From assembly GCF_021018895.1 (NCBI RefSeq), contig NC_079383.1, positions 22,876,853 through 22,940,852 on the forward strand: 64,000 bases of DNA, given 5' to 3'. Below are positions 45,134-59,700 of the stretch, one piece after another (position 1 is the first letter of the stretch; each line of letters starts with the position of its first letter). The notes beneath the pieces were generated by a model, which made no database searches, had not been told where the DNA came from, and worked only from the letters and a program-made list of their open reading frames with translations. The stretch comes from Seriola aureovittata (taxonomy: Eukaryota > Chordata > Actinopteri > Carangiformes > Carangidae). Both the position numbers and the translations under genes were made by a program.

Positions 45134-46270
45134 ACTGTCTGCAGGCCGCTCGAGTAATTTCTGCTCACTGTGAGTTTGGGGAAATGAAATATGTGCTGAA
45201 ATCCTGTTCACGGTGTTTCCCCACAAAGGAATCCTCTTTCATGTGGAACCTAGAACAAGACAAAACCCACAATGTCTGGAAGTCTGTCCTGCATCTTAAT
45301 GAGACTGAGCTTGGTGTCAGTCCTCACAGTGGACATGAGGAAGACGTTACCCACTGACCTGTGATGGGAGTAAGAACATGCAGGTAAATACACATTTCTG
45401 AAGGAGGATGATGCCAAAACGTGACATTTTGGACAGTTGAGATACAAGAAAAAAACAGAACAAAATTTGCACAGTCGTTGGTTTGGATGTTCAGATTGTT
45501 CTGTATTTTGCATTAAAAGTGTTGCAAATTGCACATGTTTTGATTTTTCTGTTTGAGGTTCTTTGAAACTCAGACAAACACACACACCACATGACACACT
45601 ACTAAAACCTCATCTCATTGCATCAACAGTTTTCATGCAATGCAAGAAAAAGGAAATATGACTTTTTTGTTTTGTTGAAAGAGGAGTATCGAAGCAAAAT
45701 AATAGTAAATGAAATGACAGTAGTGTAGCTATTTAAAATGAGCTTTGAAACGCTGTGGTTTAAGTTTTAAACGTTTGCGAGTGTGGTTCAATTTTTTTTA
45801 ACGATAATAGCAGATTGGTGTATTTTACTCTGCTTTTATTTTGTATTTCCTGTGAAGTTTATTTTGAAAGGAACGTAGGCGGATACGGTAACCGTTAATC
45901 GACAGTTACGGAAAATGTTACAGAAAGGGTAACTCATGGTATTTTATATTAAATTAAAAGCTGTGCGGGAGAGGTGACTGATTTATTTTTCTTCAGTAGA
46001 AAAGGAAACAAGGTGAGTTTAATTATTTCATCTGTCTTTAAGTATTTTAGCTAATTTTTAAGTTAGCCAAGTTTTCTTCGTTAGCAAAGAAATGCGACAT
46101 TAGCATTTACCGCCACTGGGGAGTTGGTCAAGAGTTGGTGTTCTGCTCATTTTGTCTGTTAACTTTTCTGTCCGTCAGCTCTCACGTTGGTTTATTAAAG
46201 GTAAAATGAAGTGAATTAATAATATTTGTTGTCTATAAGTTTAGACTTGACTTCGTTCAGTTTGAAGCTA
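45134..46270. other. hus1 3' UTR and intergenic sequence
   Basis: No gene recognised; AT-rich, with a few short direct repeats. Confidence 0.45.
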
Positions 46271-46282
46271 ATTGAACAATTG

Positions 46283-46482
46283 CGTCCTTAGCTACACCTT
46301 AGCTACACCTCAGCTAAACCTTAGCTACACCTCAGCTACACCTCAGCTACACCTCAGCTACACCTCAGCTACACCTCAGCTACACCTTAGCTACACCTTA
46401 GCTACACCTCAGCTACACCTCAGCTACACCTTAGCTACACCTCAGCTACACCTTAGCTACACCTTAGCTACACCTTAGCTCT
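46283..46482. repeat. 12-bp minisatellite
   Basis: About 16 copies of CAGCTACACCTT, with T/C variation at the unit junction. Because the unit is a multiple of three it gives a false 'LSYTSATPQLH' ORF. Confidence 0.95.
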
Positions 46483-46999
46483 CCCCTCAGGTAAAGTGGC
46501 CACTAGACACATGACAAGAGGCTCAACTGAATAAAGTTACTGTTGTAACAGGAGAGCGGCAAAAAAACAATCCAACCACAAGCATTTTCCCATTTGCATT
46601 GTGACATGCTCCACAGCAATGCTGACAGTTAGCCAGCTAGCAACATTAGCTGAATACATTCATAATGTGGGTAAAGGCAAGCTAGCTAACGTTTTCATGT
46701 CTGCTGTAGGAGGTCACTATTATGCAGCCATCAAGTTGGTTCTGAGTGAAGCTGGACCCTTTAGCAGGGTTCTGCTCTTGGTAAAGCCAGACCAGTATTC
46801 GCTGCAAGGTTGGACTGGGAAAGAAATTGGGACTGCACTTGTACAAATGGTAAAGACACTGTGACCGTGGTACCAATTTAAGACACTGATGGAGCCAGCA
46901 AAAACTTTCTTTGTTGGAGGCCTTTGTAAAAGAAACAAGTGTTTTCTTCAGTGCAGGAAATTCTGGAAAGCAGCTATATTATTCTTTAAAATCTCATTT

Positions 47000-47201
47000 A
47001 CTCAGGTGGCTCACCTGGTACGACGCGTACCACATGTGCTTACTCCCAACCGCAGTGGCCATGGGTTTGAATCCGACCTGTAGCCCTTTGCTGCATGTCA
47101 TCCCCTCTCTCTCTCTCTCTCTGAGTTTCCTGTCTCTCTCTCACTTCACTATCCGAATAAAGGCAAAAATGCCCAAAAAATAACTAAAAAAAAAAAAAAA
47201 A
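47000..47201 (+). mobile_element. tRNA-derived SINE
   Basis: The head resembles a tRNA with a polymerase III A box (TGGCTCACCTGG, 47007-47018) and B box (GGTTTGAATCC, 47064-47074). Next come the CGACCTGTAGCCCTTTGCTG body and (TC)n, and the tail is ATAAAGGCAAAAATGCCC then poly-A. This body-plus-tail arrangement is common in percomorph fish SINEs. It is inserted upstream of the first NLR exon. Confidence 0.75.
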
Positions 47202-47269
47202 TCTAATTCTCTGAACCTTTAACTGGTAAGCAACACACACTCACATAGGCAGACTGTAAATGGAGAGGA

Positions 47270-47362
47270 GAGGAACTGAAACTCAACTTGTTCCGTCAGT
47301 TACTTCAGACTCCAGATTTTAACTGGACAGAGCAGAAAGAGGGAAGCATAAGGCTGAAGTAG
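47270..47362 (+). other. Non-coding first exon of the NLRP1-like gene
   Basis: Ends at a GTGAGT donor (47363). The matching exon of the downstream paralogue ends at 61847, and the two share GTTAGTTCAGACTCCAGAT-like sequence. GGAACTGAAACT at about 47272-47283 is one mismatch from an interferon-stimulated response element. Confidence 0.5.
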
Positions 47363-47753
47363 GTGAGTGTTAATACAACATAATTATTATTTTACTGTCT
47401 AAGTGTCTGAGTGAGTTTTCCCCCTGTGGACTGTGGAGGGATGAAGAGTCAGATTGAACTGTCCTCATAAAGACACTGAACAGGAGGGGAGATGATATGA
47501 GGTTTGGTTCTTCCTGTTCTGTCTGTTCAGGGAATCAACAGTTTGATTCATATGTGGTCACAACACAGATATAATGAGCTGATTATTAAACATGGAACCT
47601 AGAATTAACCCAGGTAAACTGATCAGGTGGGGTGCTGACTGGTTTTATAGTACTGCAAACACTCGTGTCTGTGTTACTTCCTGTGGTTCTTGTGTTTGTG
47701 AGCTCACAGTCAGTGTTAGTGGTTTCCCTTTCAGACTGACTGAAGTCCAGAGG

Positions 47754-50700
47754 ATGAGTGATTGGGTGGAGGAAGACGAGGACCGACCAGAGTCCTCAGG
47801 ATCCATTTCTTTCAACACCGACCAGTCCAAAGACGATCCTTCAGTCCTAGGTAATAAACCTGGATCTTTAGCTGCAAGGTAAGAGAACTACTACAAACTT
47901 CTTCATGTTTTCAACAGCATTTTGTGTCTGTTGATTGATGACAGGAAATGAATAACTTTCAGCAACATTATCACCAATGCTGCAGCTCCCCAGCGACAGA
48001 AGCTTCTATCGATTAGAAAATACGCGATTTATGGCTTGTGACTTGCTATTTAATTATCTAGGCAGTGTTGTTAAAAATAATCTGTGAAAGTTTTTTATTT
48101 ATTTATTTAAAAATAAATCTGTTCATGTCCACAGAGGGAGGAAGAGGAGTGATGTCTCTGTGGAGGAGCAGCTGTCCTACTGTGCTCTGTGTCAGTACAT
48201 CCTGAAGGATCCAGTCTCTACCAGCTGTGGACACTGGTTCTGCAGACAGTGCATCACCTCATACTGGGACCAGTCTGGTTCTTCAGGAGACTCCTCCTGT
48301 CCCCAGTGTGGACAAAGACCCAGAACAAGACCTGGACTGCAGACAGCCAGTCAGACCAGCACTGAACAAAGTGAGACTGAACATCTGTATGATGATGTCA
48401 TCATTTCTGAAACCAGGACCTGTTGTTTTATACAGAGTCATTTGTTGCATCACACAGCATCAACCTTTAAGATGATTATAAATACCACAACATTAAAAAC
48501 CTTTTCTTTGTTTGTCTTTAGTTTTTCTGCAGCTGATGAAAATAATCATCAGATTCTCAGATTCTGTTTCTTCAGTCTGACGTTGTCTCTTCTCTTTCAG
48601 CAGATAGTGGTCTGCAGGAGGTTTTACATCAACATAAGATCAGTCTGAGGAGCAGATGTGAACATGTGACTGAAGGAACTGATGGAACAGGAAGTGGAAC
48701 CCTCCTCAACAGGATCTACACTGAGCTCTACATCACAGAGGGACAGAGTGAAGAGGTTAATACCCAACATGAGGTGATTCAGTTGGAGACCCTCCATGAC
48801 GCTCCAATCAAGTGCCACGACATCTTTAAAGTCTTACCTGACCAGCAGAGACCCATCAGAGTGGTTCTGACCAACGGCGTTGCTGGTGTTGGAAAAACCT
48901 TCTCGGTGCAGAAGTTCTCTCTGGACTGGGCAGAGGGCTTGGAGAACCAAGATGTCAGTCTGCTGGTTCTGCTTTCGTTCAGGGAGCTGAACCTGATCAG
49001 AGATCAGCGGTACAGTCTTCTCAGGCTGCTCCATGTTTTCCATCCAACATTACAGAAGGTCACAGCAGAGCAGCTCGCTGTCTGTAAAGTTCTGTTCATC
49101 TTTGACGGCCTGGATGAAAGCAGACTGTCACTGGATTTCAACAACAGGAAGTCTGTGTCTGATGTCACACAGGAGTCATCAGTCAACGTGCTGCTGACAA
49201 ACCTCATCAGGGGGAATCTGCTTCCCTCGGCTCTCGTCTGGATAACTTCCAGACCTGCGGCGGCCAATCAGATCCCTCCTACATGTGTGGACAGGGTAAC
49301 AGAAGTACGAGGCTTCACTGACGCCCAGAAGGAGGAGTACTTCAGGAGGAGATCCAGTGATGAAGAGCTGTCCAGCAGAATCATCTCACACATCAAGACG
49401 TCCAGGAGCCTCCACATCATGTGTCAAGTCCCAGTCTTCTGCTGGATCACTGCTACAGTTCTGGAGCACATGTTGACCACAGACCAGAGAGGAGAGCTGC
49501 CCCAGACCCTGACTGACCTGTTCTCACACTTCCTGCTGGTTCAGACACAGAGGAAGAAGAACAAGTACCATGAGGGACGTGAGACGAGTCCACAGGAGCT
49601 GACGGAGGCTGACGGGGAAGTTCTTCTGAAGCTGGGGAGGCTGGCGTTTGAACATCTGGAGAAAGGAAACATCATGTTCTACCAAGAAGACCTGGAGCAG
49701 TGTGGTCTTGATGTCACAGAGGCCTCGGTGTACTCAGGACTTTGTACTGAGATCTTCAGAAGAGAGAGTGTGATCTTCCAGAAAACAGTCTACTGCTTTG
49801 TTCATCTGAGCGTTCAGGAGTTTCTGGCTGCAGTCTACATGTTCCACTGTTACACCAACAGCAAGACAGAGGTCCTGGAGAACTTCCTGGGAGAAGACTA
49901 TATTGACCCATCGCCTGATGTCTTCCTGGGGGCAGCCATGGAGAAATCCACCAGAAGTAGAAACGGTCACCTGGACCAGTTTGTTCGCTTCCTTCATGGC
50001 CTCTCTCTGGAGTCCAACCAGAGACTCTTAGGAGGTCTGCTGGGTCAGAGAGAGAACAGTCCAGAAACCATCCAGAGAGCCATCACCAACCTGAAGAAGA
50101 TGAACACTTATGATATCTCTCCTGACAGAAGCATCAACATCTTCCACTGTCTGATGGAGATGAAGGATCACTCAGTTCATCAGGAGATCCAAGAGTTCCT
50201 GGAGTCAGAGAACAGATCAGAGAAGAGACTCTCTCTGATCCACTGCTCAGCTCTGGCCTACATGCTGCAGATGTCAGAGGAGGTTCTGGATGAGTTGGAC
50301 CTGGAGAAGTTCAACACATCAGAGGAGGGACGACGGAGACTGATCCCAGCTGTGAGGAACTGCAGGAAGGCTGAGTGAGTCCAGACATGATCATTATAGT
50401 TATTGAGCAATAGATCAGATCAGTAGTTTAGTTTTTCAAAAACACACAGTATTAAATTATTCTCATTATTCTTTAAATTTTAGGTCAGGTTTGTTTCTGA
50501 GCTATTTTTAAATTCTGTGAGCCCCAAACATTTAGATTTTTCAGTTGACTGTGATTATTGTTGTGAAGTTATTTACAGTTAATTGTAACCTTGACAATGC
50601 AGAGTATTGTATTAAGGACTTCTGAGTTGTGGTTGATGTTTTTGCAACAAGTAAGGTTTTATACAGACGGACACAGACAGCAGTATTTCACAACATTTAT

Positions 50701-53700
50701 TCAAAGTTTTTACCCTTTTAAGTTTCATGGTGCTGCTTTACATATATTGTGTTAATTGGAGAAAGTTTTTTTCTCTTAATGCTGTAGAGGAGAGTAGTAT
50801 CATTAAATGTTCAGCTTCAACCAAGAACAGATATGTCAGAAGACTGAATTCTCCCATTCTTCTCTTAAACGCACGAGAGGTTTGTTTCGATGACATTGTG
50901 TAAAAACACAACTTTTTGGGTTTTGTATTGTGTTTTTGCTGAGTAAGTTTCTCAGATGCTCAGAGAAAAATGTTGACAACAAATATCATACAGTCATCTG
51001 TCATGCACGACTAAAAATGTAATTATATGATTTTAATGTACCAGATTTCATATTTTCTTTAATCATAGATTTTCTGGCTGTCGACTCTTCGAGACTCACT
51101 GTGAAGTTGTGGTCTCAGCTCTGAAGTCCAACCCCTCCCATCTGAGAGAACTGGACCTGAGCTTCAACGACCTGCAGGATTCAGGAGTGAAGCTGTTGTC
51201 TGTTGGACTGGAGAGTCCAAACTGTGGACTGGAGACTCTGAGGTGAGTTCACTGACTGGAGATGTTGGACTTTTTTGGATATATTCATCTCAAGTGCACG
51301 ATTTAACCCTTTGAAACATAAAATCACACCAGTATGATGATTGTAGTCCCTGCAATATTTGTCTGCATTAAAACATTCATGTATTCTGTTCATTCACTAG
51401 TGGTTTATATTGGAACAATTATGAAATTTGAAAATGCACCTATTGATTGTAGATTTACAGATTTGACTGGGGTCAGCAGCATGTGATGAACAGGTGTATG
51501 AATTTTGTGCTAACATTTGGATGATGTGTGTAGAAGGCTGACATCATGTTGATCCACAATAACAGAAGAACAAAGTGACTACTCATTTTAGAGAGAAGAA
51601 TGACATATTTGATTATCAATGATCTTATCTACATGTTTATTCTTTATACAGATTGAGGTCCTGCAGTTTGTCAGCGATCAGCTGTTCTTCTCTGGCCTCA
51701 GCTCTGAAGTCCAACCCCTCCCACCTGAGAGAACTGGACCTCAGTCACAACAAGCTGCAGGATTCAGGAGTGAATCAGCTGTGTGGTTTTCTGGAGAGTC
51801 CAGACTGTCGACTGGAGACTCTGAGGTCAGATTCCATGTTTTAGTTCTGTGCTGAGATTAATATAATAAAGAGGACCTATTATGCTTTTCTAAGTTTTCT
51901 ATTACTTATAGTGAGTTATATTGCTTTTTTGCATGTAAATGGCCTACAGAGTGGCAAGGCTCAAAGTTCACACCAAAGGGAGAAACTCTGTCAGGGCAAA
52001 AACCCAATTTTCTTATTTGTATGAAATACCTAATTAGGGGTCCAGACCTTACTCCCTAGGCGTACACCCCCAAACAAGGTACAGCACATAACAACTTATA
52101 ATGAAGAGTTTTCTTCTAGTTTTGTCTACTTCATTTTTACCACGGTTCCCTCCACTGTTCCAAACATTTTACTATGAGCCCGGCACTTCAAGGAGGACTG
52201 CTTCAAGGACCGTACACAGTTAGATGCTTGATTTTTGGTTATTTATGAAAGACGGGGCAGTTCACACTTCAAGTGGACCAACAGGACACTCAGGCTCACA
52301 GCCTGTTGGTCTGCATTATTATTGTGGATCTGTGATGTTTAACCGACTTGATCACATTAGTGCGAAGAAAGTGTAGCAAAACACACAAAGATATTAATTC
52401 TGAAATGTTTGTCAATATTGACATGCTATACCTTGTTAGCTCAGATAAATGATCCACAGTTTAACCATTCATTTCATTTTTCACTACCTATGAGCACTAA
52501 AGTTTAATTAATTTAGATTGACCAGTATCATAAACCAGAAAGACGGTGAAGCTAGGGGTGACTTCCTACTTTTGAAGAATTGTAAAGTCAGATTTTCTGT
52601 CTATTCCCCCATTATTAATATTTCTTTAGTCTGTAAGTGTCCATAGATAAAGAAGAATCAAAAGGGTCATTAAAATAACCCAGGTTATGAATATTGTCAA
52701 GCAAAGTGTTTGCAGACCATCGAGCAACTTTATTTGCAGCACTTCTCTCCATGTCTCTCCATTTCCCTCCTTCCTGCTCCCTGACAGTGGATATGCTTGT
52801 TTTCTGCTCCAGTCCAGCTTGCAAAGGCGGATTAGGTCTTTCATCTTCTGGTTCAAGTTCGGACTCTGGCTCAAGTGATAAGGCAGATACAAAGCCATTT
52901 TAATAGCCACAACAGTTTGTGTACAGAAAGACATGGGCGGGACATGTAGTTGCTAGCAAGATGGAGTAGGGGGTTCTAAAAGACAGCAGACAGAAACTGT
53001 TTTTAAGCTGTGTCCTGTTGGTTCAGGTGTTTGAGTTTCCATTTTCTAAACCATCTTCAGCTCTGAACAGATGATAAAACTGAACAATTTCAAGCAGCAA
53101 CTTGTCTCCTAAACTCACATCTTTTATTCTTTATTCAGATTGAAGAACTGCATGCTATCAGAGATCAGCTGTTCTTCTCTGGCCTCAGCTTTGAAGTCCA
53201 ACCCCTCCCATCTGAGAGAACTGGACCTGAGTGAAAACTGGGACCTGCAGGATTCAGGAGTGCAACTATTGCGTGGTTTTCTGGAGAGTCCAGACTGTAG
53301 ACTGGAGACTCTGAGGTCAGACATCATGTTCTATTTGCTACCTGCAGACATAAGGTTGATATACTGATTCACACTGAGGATCTTAATGGTAAAGTGTGTT
53401 TTCTTCTTTTGTTCTTCTTTTCTACTGCTTTTAATCCAGTGACTGTGCAGTGACAGCAGAGGGCGCTAAAACACTGCAGCCACTGTGTCTAAACAGGCAA
53501 CTACGAACAATACAATTTTACAGACTATTATACTATTTTAGACTATTACAATAAAAATATGAACAAACCAAAATGAAAAAAATATGCAAATTGAAATCAA
53601 CTGACCAGTTGTAGCCTGAACTCAAACTTTCCTCCAAGGGCCTCTGTCCATAACATGCTGTCAGGACCCAGATAGTAAGATGCGTTGGTCCGAGGGGAAT

Positions 53701-56700
53701 TTATTATCTTCACAATGTAGGAAAAGGTCTGTGCATCTGCCTGCACGAGTGTGCTGCCACAGAACCTGCTTCCAGATTTCCCCTCAGAAATAAGAATTCC
53801 TAAATCCATATATTTCTTCTTCTACAATAACCGCTCCTAGAAACCGAAGCTTCAATGTTGACCGGGCCGCCACTGCTAAATGAATGTAGAGGAAACACTG
53901 AGAAGAACAAAAATACAAGTTGAAATCATGCTATACAACGGTAAAACACAGCCACTGTAAAACTTTTTATATCTTTATATTTAAATCGTCATGTGCAGCT
54001 TTTCCTGCTTTCTTCTTCTGCAGCACCTTCCAATGTAGGTAGAAAGTCAAATAGATTTGTCTACAGCGCCCACCACAGTGTCAGGGAGCAATGACAGCTC
54101 TCACAGACGAGAGCGAGACTCGCTCAAGTATGTTCACGTTAAATGTTGTGACTGTGAATTCACACATGGAGTGCAGGTTTCCACAGGGAGCATGCTGGGA
54201 GCTGAAGTCACTATGTCTTTATTGAAGCAGCAGCATGTTGTCAATAATATTAAAGAGAGCTGTTTGTCTTTGTTTTTGACTGTTTTAACTTGCATCAGGT
54301 TCAGGTGTTTCATTTTCTAAACTTCTACTTTCTAAACTTTCTTCAGCTCTGATGATGAAACACTGAACACTTTCAAGCAGCACCTTTGTCTCTAAACACG
54401 TTTTATTGTTTATTCAGATTGATGAACTGCAGTTTGACAGAGATCAGCTGTTCTTCTCTGGCCTCAGCTCTGAAGTCCAACCCCTCCCACCTGAGAGAAC
54501 TGGACCTGAGTGAAAACAACAAGGTGCAGGATTCAGGAGTGAAGCATCTGTGTGGTTTTCTGGAGAGTCCAGACTGTCGACTGGAGACTCTGAGGTCAGA
54601 TCACTGTCTGTTACTGTTGTAGATCTTATACCTTTAATCCACAACTGAACAAAGTCACTGCTCATTTTAGAGAAAAGATCATTGACTAGGATGTATCTGA
54701 TTGATTATCAATGATTCTATCTACATGATTTAATCTACAGATTGGGGTACTGCTGGTTGTCAGAGATCAGCTGTTCTTCTCTGGCCTCAGCTCTGAAGTC
54801 CAACCCCTCCCACCTGAGACACCTGAACCTGAGCTACAACCTGCTGCAGGATTCAGACCTGAAGGATCTGTGTGATCTTATGGAGAGTCCAGACTGTCGA
54901 CTGGAAACTCTCAGGTCAGTAGAGGGGTGGAGTCTGTCCATTCATCAGTATTGTACTAAACACAGTTTGTATCAAAGTAAAGAACCAGTGTGTATTGTAA
55001 ACCTCCAGCCTTCTCAGTGGCTGCTTTCCTGTGAGAGGAGAACTGTGAGAGAGAACAGTCAGCCAATCATATACCAGCAATCGGGAACATATCAGAGTTA
55101 CCAACAGTCTGTCTCATGAAAGCAGGTGAACGTCAGTCAGCTAGATTTGGACTTAACTCTGGCTTTTCAGTCTGACAGACACTGGTTCACTTTGTGGTGT
55201 GATAGATTACCATGGTAACAGGGGTCAATCAACATAAATAATCCCCCTTAAACGACATGAGAGTTGAAACAAACAGAAAACATGGAGACCGGCAGAAAAA
55301 CTACATGAGGGAATGTGCAACACATGACACCCGGTGGTTACCATGGTGATGATTACTACTATAACGGTACCCTGCTTAAAAGTGAGACTGTAAAGCTCCG
55401 GTTGATCCCAAAGTTAGCTGACTATCCCACTAATCAGGCTTATTGATGCAGGATGAGTTAATATTCATCTGGGTGAAACTGATCTGGGACCATCACTGTT
55501 TAATACAACTAACTCAGACAGAACCTCATTATTTTCCCCTCTCTTTGTAACTGTTGTGTTTGTTCCTACAGGGTCGACGACAGGGTGTTTAAAGCTTCCA
55601 GAGACAAAATCTGTGAGTACTGACAGTAGTATGTACCCCATGCTCACCTGGATTTCAGGAAAGTTGTAATTAGAAGTTACAAAAGTGAATTATTTAAGAT
55701 TTAGTTTTAGATGTGTGGTTTTAGTTTCATGTAATACCAGTGTTAAACATTTTGATTATTAAATTCAGGTGAGCAGGATAGGTGTGAAAGTCTGAGGACA
55801 TCTAGTGGACAGGTGGGATATGGCAGGTCTGGAAAGTGTCTCAGAAATGCATGGGCCTGGAGTAAGTGGTTAGGGTCTTCAGATGAGGACCGAGGGGCAG
55901 GGGAGGGGATTTCTGTCTAAAAACAATTCCATATGGAACAACAACACACTGTTGGGTCTTCATGGAGGCAGGAAGCAGAACTGGAGGATCAGCAGCTGCG
56001 TTCAGAAAAACACATTCGGTCAAGTTATGTTTCTCATGTTTGTCAGCAGACGCATTCAAGACTGCAAATGTGGTCAGAATGAAGCTTGTATTTTTTCATG
56101 TTTACTATGAAATCGTTTTTAATCAAAAGACAATAGATGAATTTTCATCCAAGGATTTTCATGCTGTGTGAATATTCTCAGTGAGTGTGCAGCCTGCTGC
56201 TGCTGAAGAAGAAGATTTGTGCTCAGAGGATCCAACATTGTTAAATCAAGGTAAGAAAAACTGTTGACGGATCATTTTGATCAGGATGATTGTGTTTTTT
56301 AAACAATAACCTGTGTGTTAGACAACAGCTCGCATATCAATATTATAGACTTAGTTCACTCAGTAGCAGATATTTGGACGTATACGCTCAGGTTGATACA
56401 CAACCAATAGAAAACCAGGAGCATCTGAGAGGAAAGTGATGACAGGAGGTTTTGAGCTGCTGCTGTTGGACTCACATTCTCTGACTTCATCTCCAACTCA
56501 GTAAACACTGATTTCTGCTGTTTGCCCTGTATCCCATCAGGTGACTCTGATGTCAAACTGGACCCAAACACAGCAGAGACAAATATTGACGTCTCTGAGG
56601 ACGACACAGAGCTGATGAAGGTGAGAGAAAAACCTTTGTGTCCTGATGTTACAGACAGATTTAAGGTCTCAACACACAGCAGGAGAAGTCAACAAATACC

Positions 56701-59700
56701 TCCTGTAGATGGAACTTCTTCATCTGCTGCTTCAAACTCCCCCTGATGTCATCTGTAAATAAAGACAATGACACCTTATACCTGTGTGACACCATCAGTC
56801 CTCTCAGACTTGACTTCCTGTCTGATGTGCTTCAGCTCAGTCTGGACTGGGGGAGAACATTCGTTTGCTTCACTGAACACAAGCTGATTATTTCTAATAA
56901 AACTGATGTTGTTTCTCTCTGAATCACAGCCTCCATCAAGCTTCACACCTGAACTGAAAACACAAGTCTCATACAGGTAATCATATAATCAAATCACTTG
57001 TTTTAGACAAGACTTGGACTTTGTATTTGCAGATATTCGTGTGTCTCCTTTCCCCTCCGGTCCCTCAGGGCTCATGAAGTGGAGTCTGATTTGAGATGAG
57101 AACGTTTTCATCTGAGGTTCCTTGTGCTCATTCAGCTTCTGTGTCCTACAGGTTCAGGTGTCCTGGTCCAGGTGGGTTCCAGTGTACTTTGACTGGACTG
57201 GTTTTTGTTGTGGGTCAGGAGGCGGAGCTGCTCTACACGACTGTCCAATGGGATGAGAGCCTCCTCCAATCAGCTGGAAAGACTCCAGCAGGGCCGCTGT
57301 TCAATATCCAGTGTCCTGAAGATGCTGTGTGTGAGCTCCACCTCCCACACTGTGAAACAAAGGACGGTGAGTAAATTACTGTTTGTTAGAGCAACGATGA
57401 AAAGGCCTGTTAGTGCCCCCTGCAGGCTGCAGAGTTCATTACAGCCACAGCCTCAATCCACAGCCTCAGAGAGAAGAAGGCACTGGAATCCTCTGGGACC
57501 ATGAAAGAACACAGCAAATACATTGGCATTGTACTGGACAGCACTGAACAGGCTGTAATTTTATTTAATGTTACAAAGAAATTACATTTTAATGCAATGG
57601 TGATTACCTTAAAAGTACACAGCAAAGTAAAAAAGTCTATTTAAATACTGTGTCTTTAACAATGGAGATCAGTTCATTTGACAGCAGGTTTATCTTTCTC
57701 CTTTTCCTTAATGCACTTCATGCCAAGCTGTTTATATGTCTAGTGGGAATTTTGTCCTTAAGATAGTGCTAAAGAGATCAGAAGGCCACTTAAAGTCATG
57801 AGGATTTATCATCTGGGGATCATGAATATATCAGAAACCATTATCTTTTATTTCTTCTTATTTATTGTGATACTTTCCCTCCTTGATTTGGATTAACCAG
57901 ATCCACAGGTACAACAAAGTATCCCCTCTGGACCTTACCCCAACACACCGAAAGGAGTCTGACTTGCAGCAGCAAGGGCGCAATCCCTCACTGGCTTCCC
58001 ATCCACCAACACTGACAGTTGTCTTGGATTGCCTTGATCTGGGCAACTGTTCAGTTCTTCAATGACATGACTAAGCGTCCTAGATAGCGAATAAAGTGCT
58101 CACTACCGTTGTAATGAGGTCGTTGTCGGTAAAGCAGATGTTGAATACCTGTTTTCACAGCTCTGCTCTCTGAAGGACTGCTGTCAGTCGTCCACATCAC
58201 CGATGATGGAATGAGCGTCCTGGAACCGCTGCAGATCACAGACACTCACGTGGTCGTCAAAGTCCCTCATCTCTCTGCCTTTGGCCTCGTCTGGGCTTTG
58301 GAGATTTTATGGAGGATTTGGAACAACAGGAACCCAATTCGTGGCCAAGTTTTGCTGTTCCTCCGACCACCAAACCCCAAAACACAGAAGCAAAACCTGA
58401 ATGTGCTTCTCCTGCCAACCAATATCCCTCTGGCAGAGGTAAAGTCTGACAAAGTATTACAGCTTCACTTTCAGTCCAAACTCATCAATATCTCTCAGAT
58501 ATTGTGATACATGTTCAAAGACCAGTCAGTCACCTGCTAAAATGGTATTTCCTGTTTTTATCATTTCAGTTGTGTCACTAGACAAATCCCAGGTGATTTA
58601 ACAAAGATAGACAAGAACTGGATAAACCTTTTATCACACAAGCTGACAGAGAGGCAATGCATTGGTGTGTGGGCTAGGAAAGGATGTAAAGGTGGGGGGT
58701 TTATCTTTTCCCTCTTGAACATACACATCTTAAAAAAGGACACTACTTTAAATAAATCATATGATAATTTCTGCGGAGTACCTGGGCTAACTCAGCTGGT
58801 ACATGAACCAACACGTTACCTGCACCACTGAAACTATCAGTGATTTGATTCTTGTCTCAGAAAAAAGATAACATTTCTAAAAGTGGAGTAGTTACAGCTT
58901 GAGTGGCCATAACATCATTTACCTCACTAGGAAGATTAGAATACCTGTGTATAAACACCATAATTCATGTAGGTTGAGAAGCAGTATCAGTTTGGATAAA
59001 GACTGAAATAAGATGGTGAATAACATATAATACTGAGGATGAACCCTCTTAGTAAAATGCTCTCATGTCTCTTAAGGTGAGGGCAAAACAGGAAAACTCT
59101 GTGTACATCCAGGCGTCTTCCAACTGCAAACTCATCAAAGATCAAAGTTATAGTGCGCACTGTCTGAACGCCTACAAAATACAGCCTAAGGTGAGTATTT
59201 CAAATAAAAGCTTTTGTGATATGCCGACAAGATTCATAAAACCTGTTTTAGTCTGGTTTGGATACTGTCAAGACACTGACTCTGGTGCTACTGGTTTTCT
59301 AGAGAGCAGAGTTTTATGTGGATTTTGGACCAAATTACCACCCAACGTTTGAGATCCGCCTGCCAACAAACACGGAGGAGGCGACTGTAACGGTCCGAGA
59401 CGAAACATATACAGATGTCTGGGAGTGTGAAGTTGACTTGACTGGTAAAGTCTTCCTCCACCTGCAGCACCGCTCCCCCTGAAAGAATAGTTATTGATTG
59501 ATCCATGGTGCCTTTATTCTTGTTCTGCCTCATATCATCTGCAGTCTGCTTTTATTCTACAGCATTTAACCAGTTTTCATGGATCCAGGGCCGGTGTTTA
59601 CAAAACTCTGTTAAAAAGCTTCAAATAGCAGCAGAAAGTAGCAAAAGATAAATGATGCTTTGTTAAAGATTAAACTGCCCATCGGTTTGTACAATCAGAG

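Noticed and set aside
46272..46478. ORF with LSYTSATPQLH repeats
   Set aside because: 12-bp minisatellite translated in a period that is a multiple of three.
46601..46864. 87-codon ORF between hus1 and the NLR gene
   Set aside because: No recognisable family, no splice partners, ends near a SINE; not enough to call a gene.
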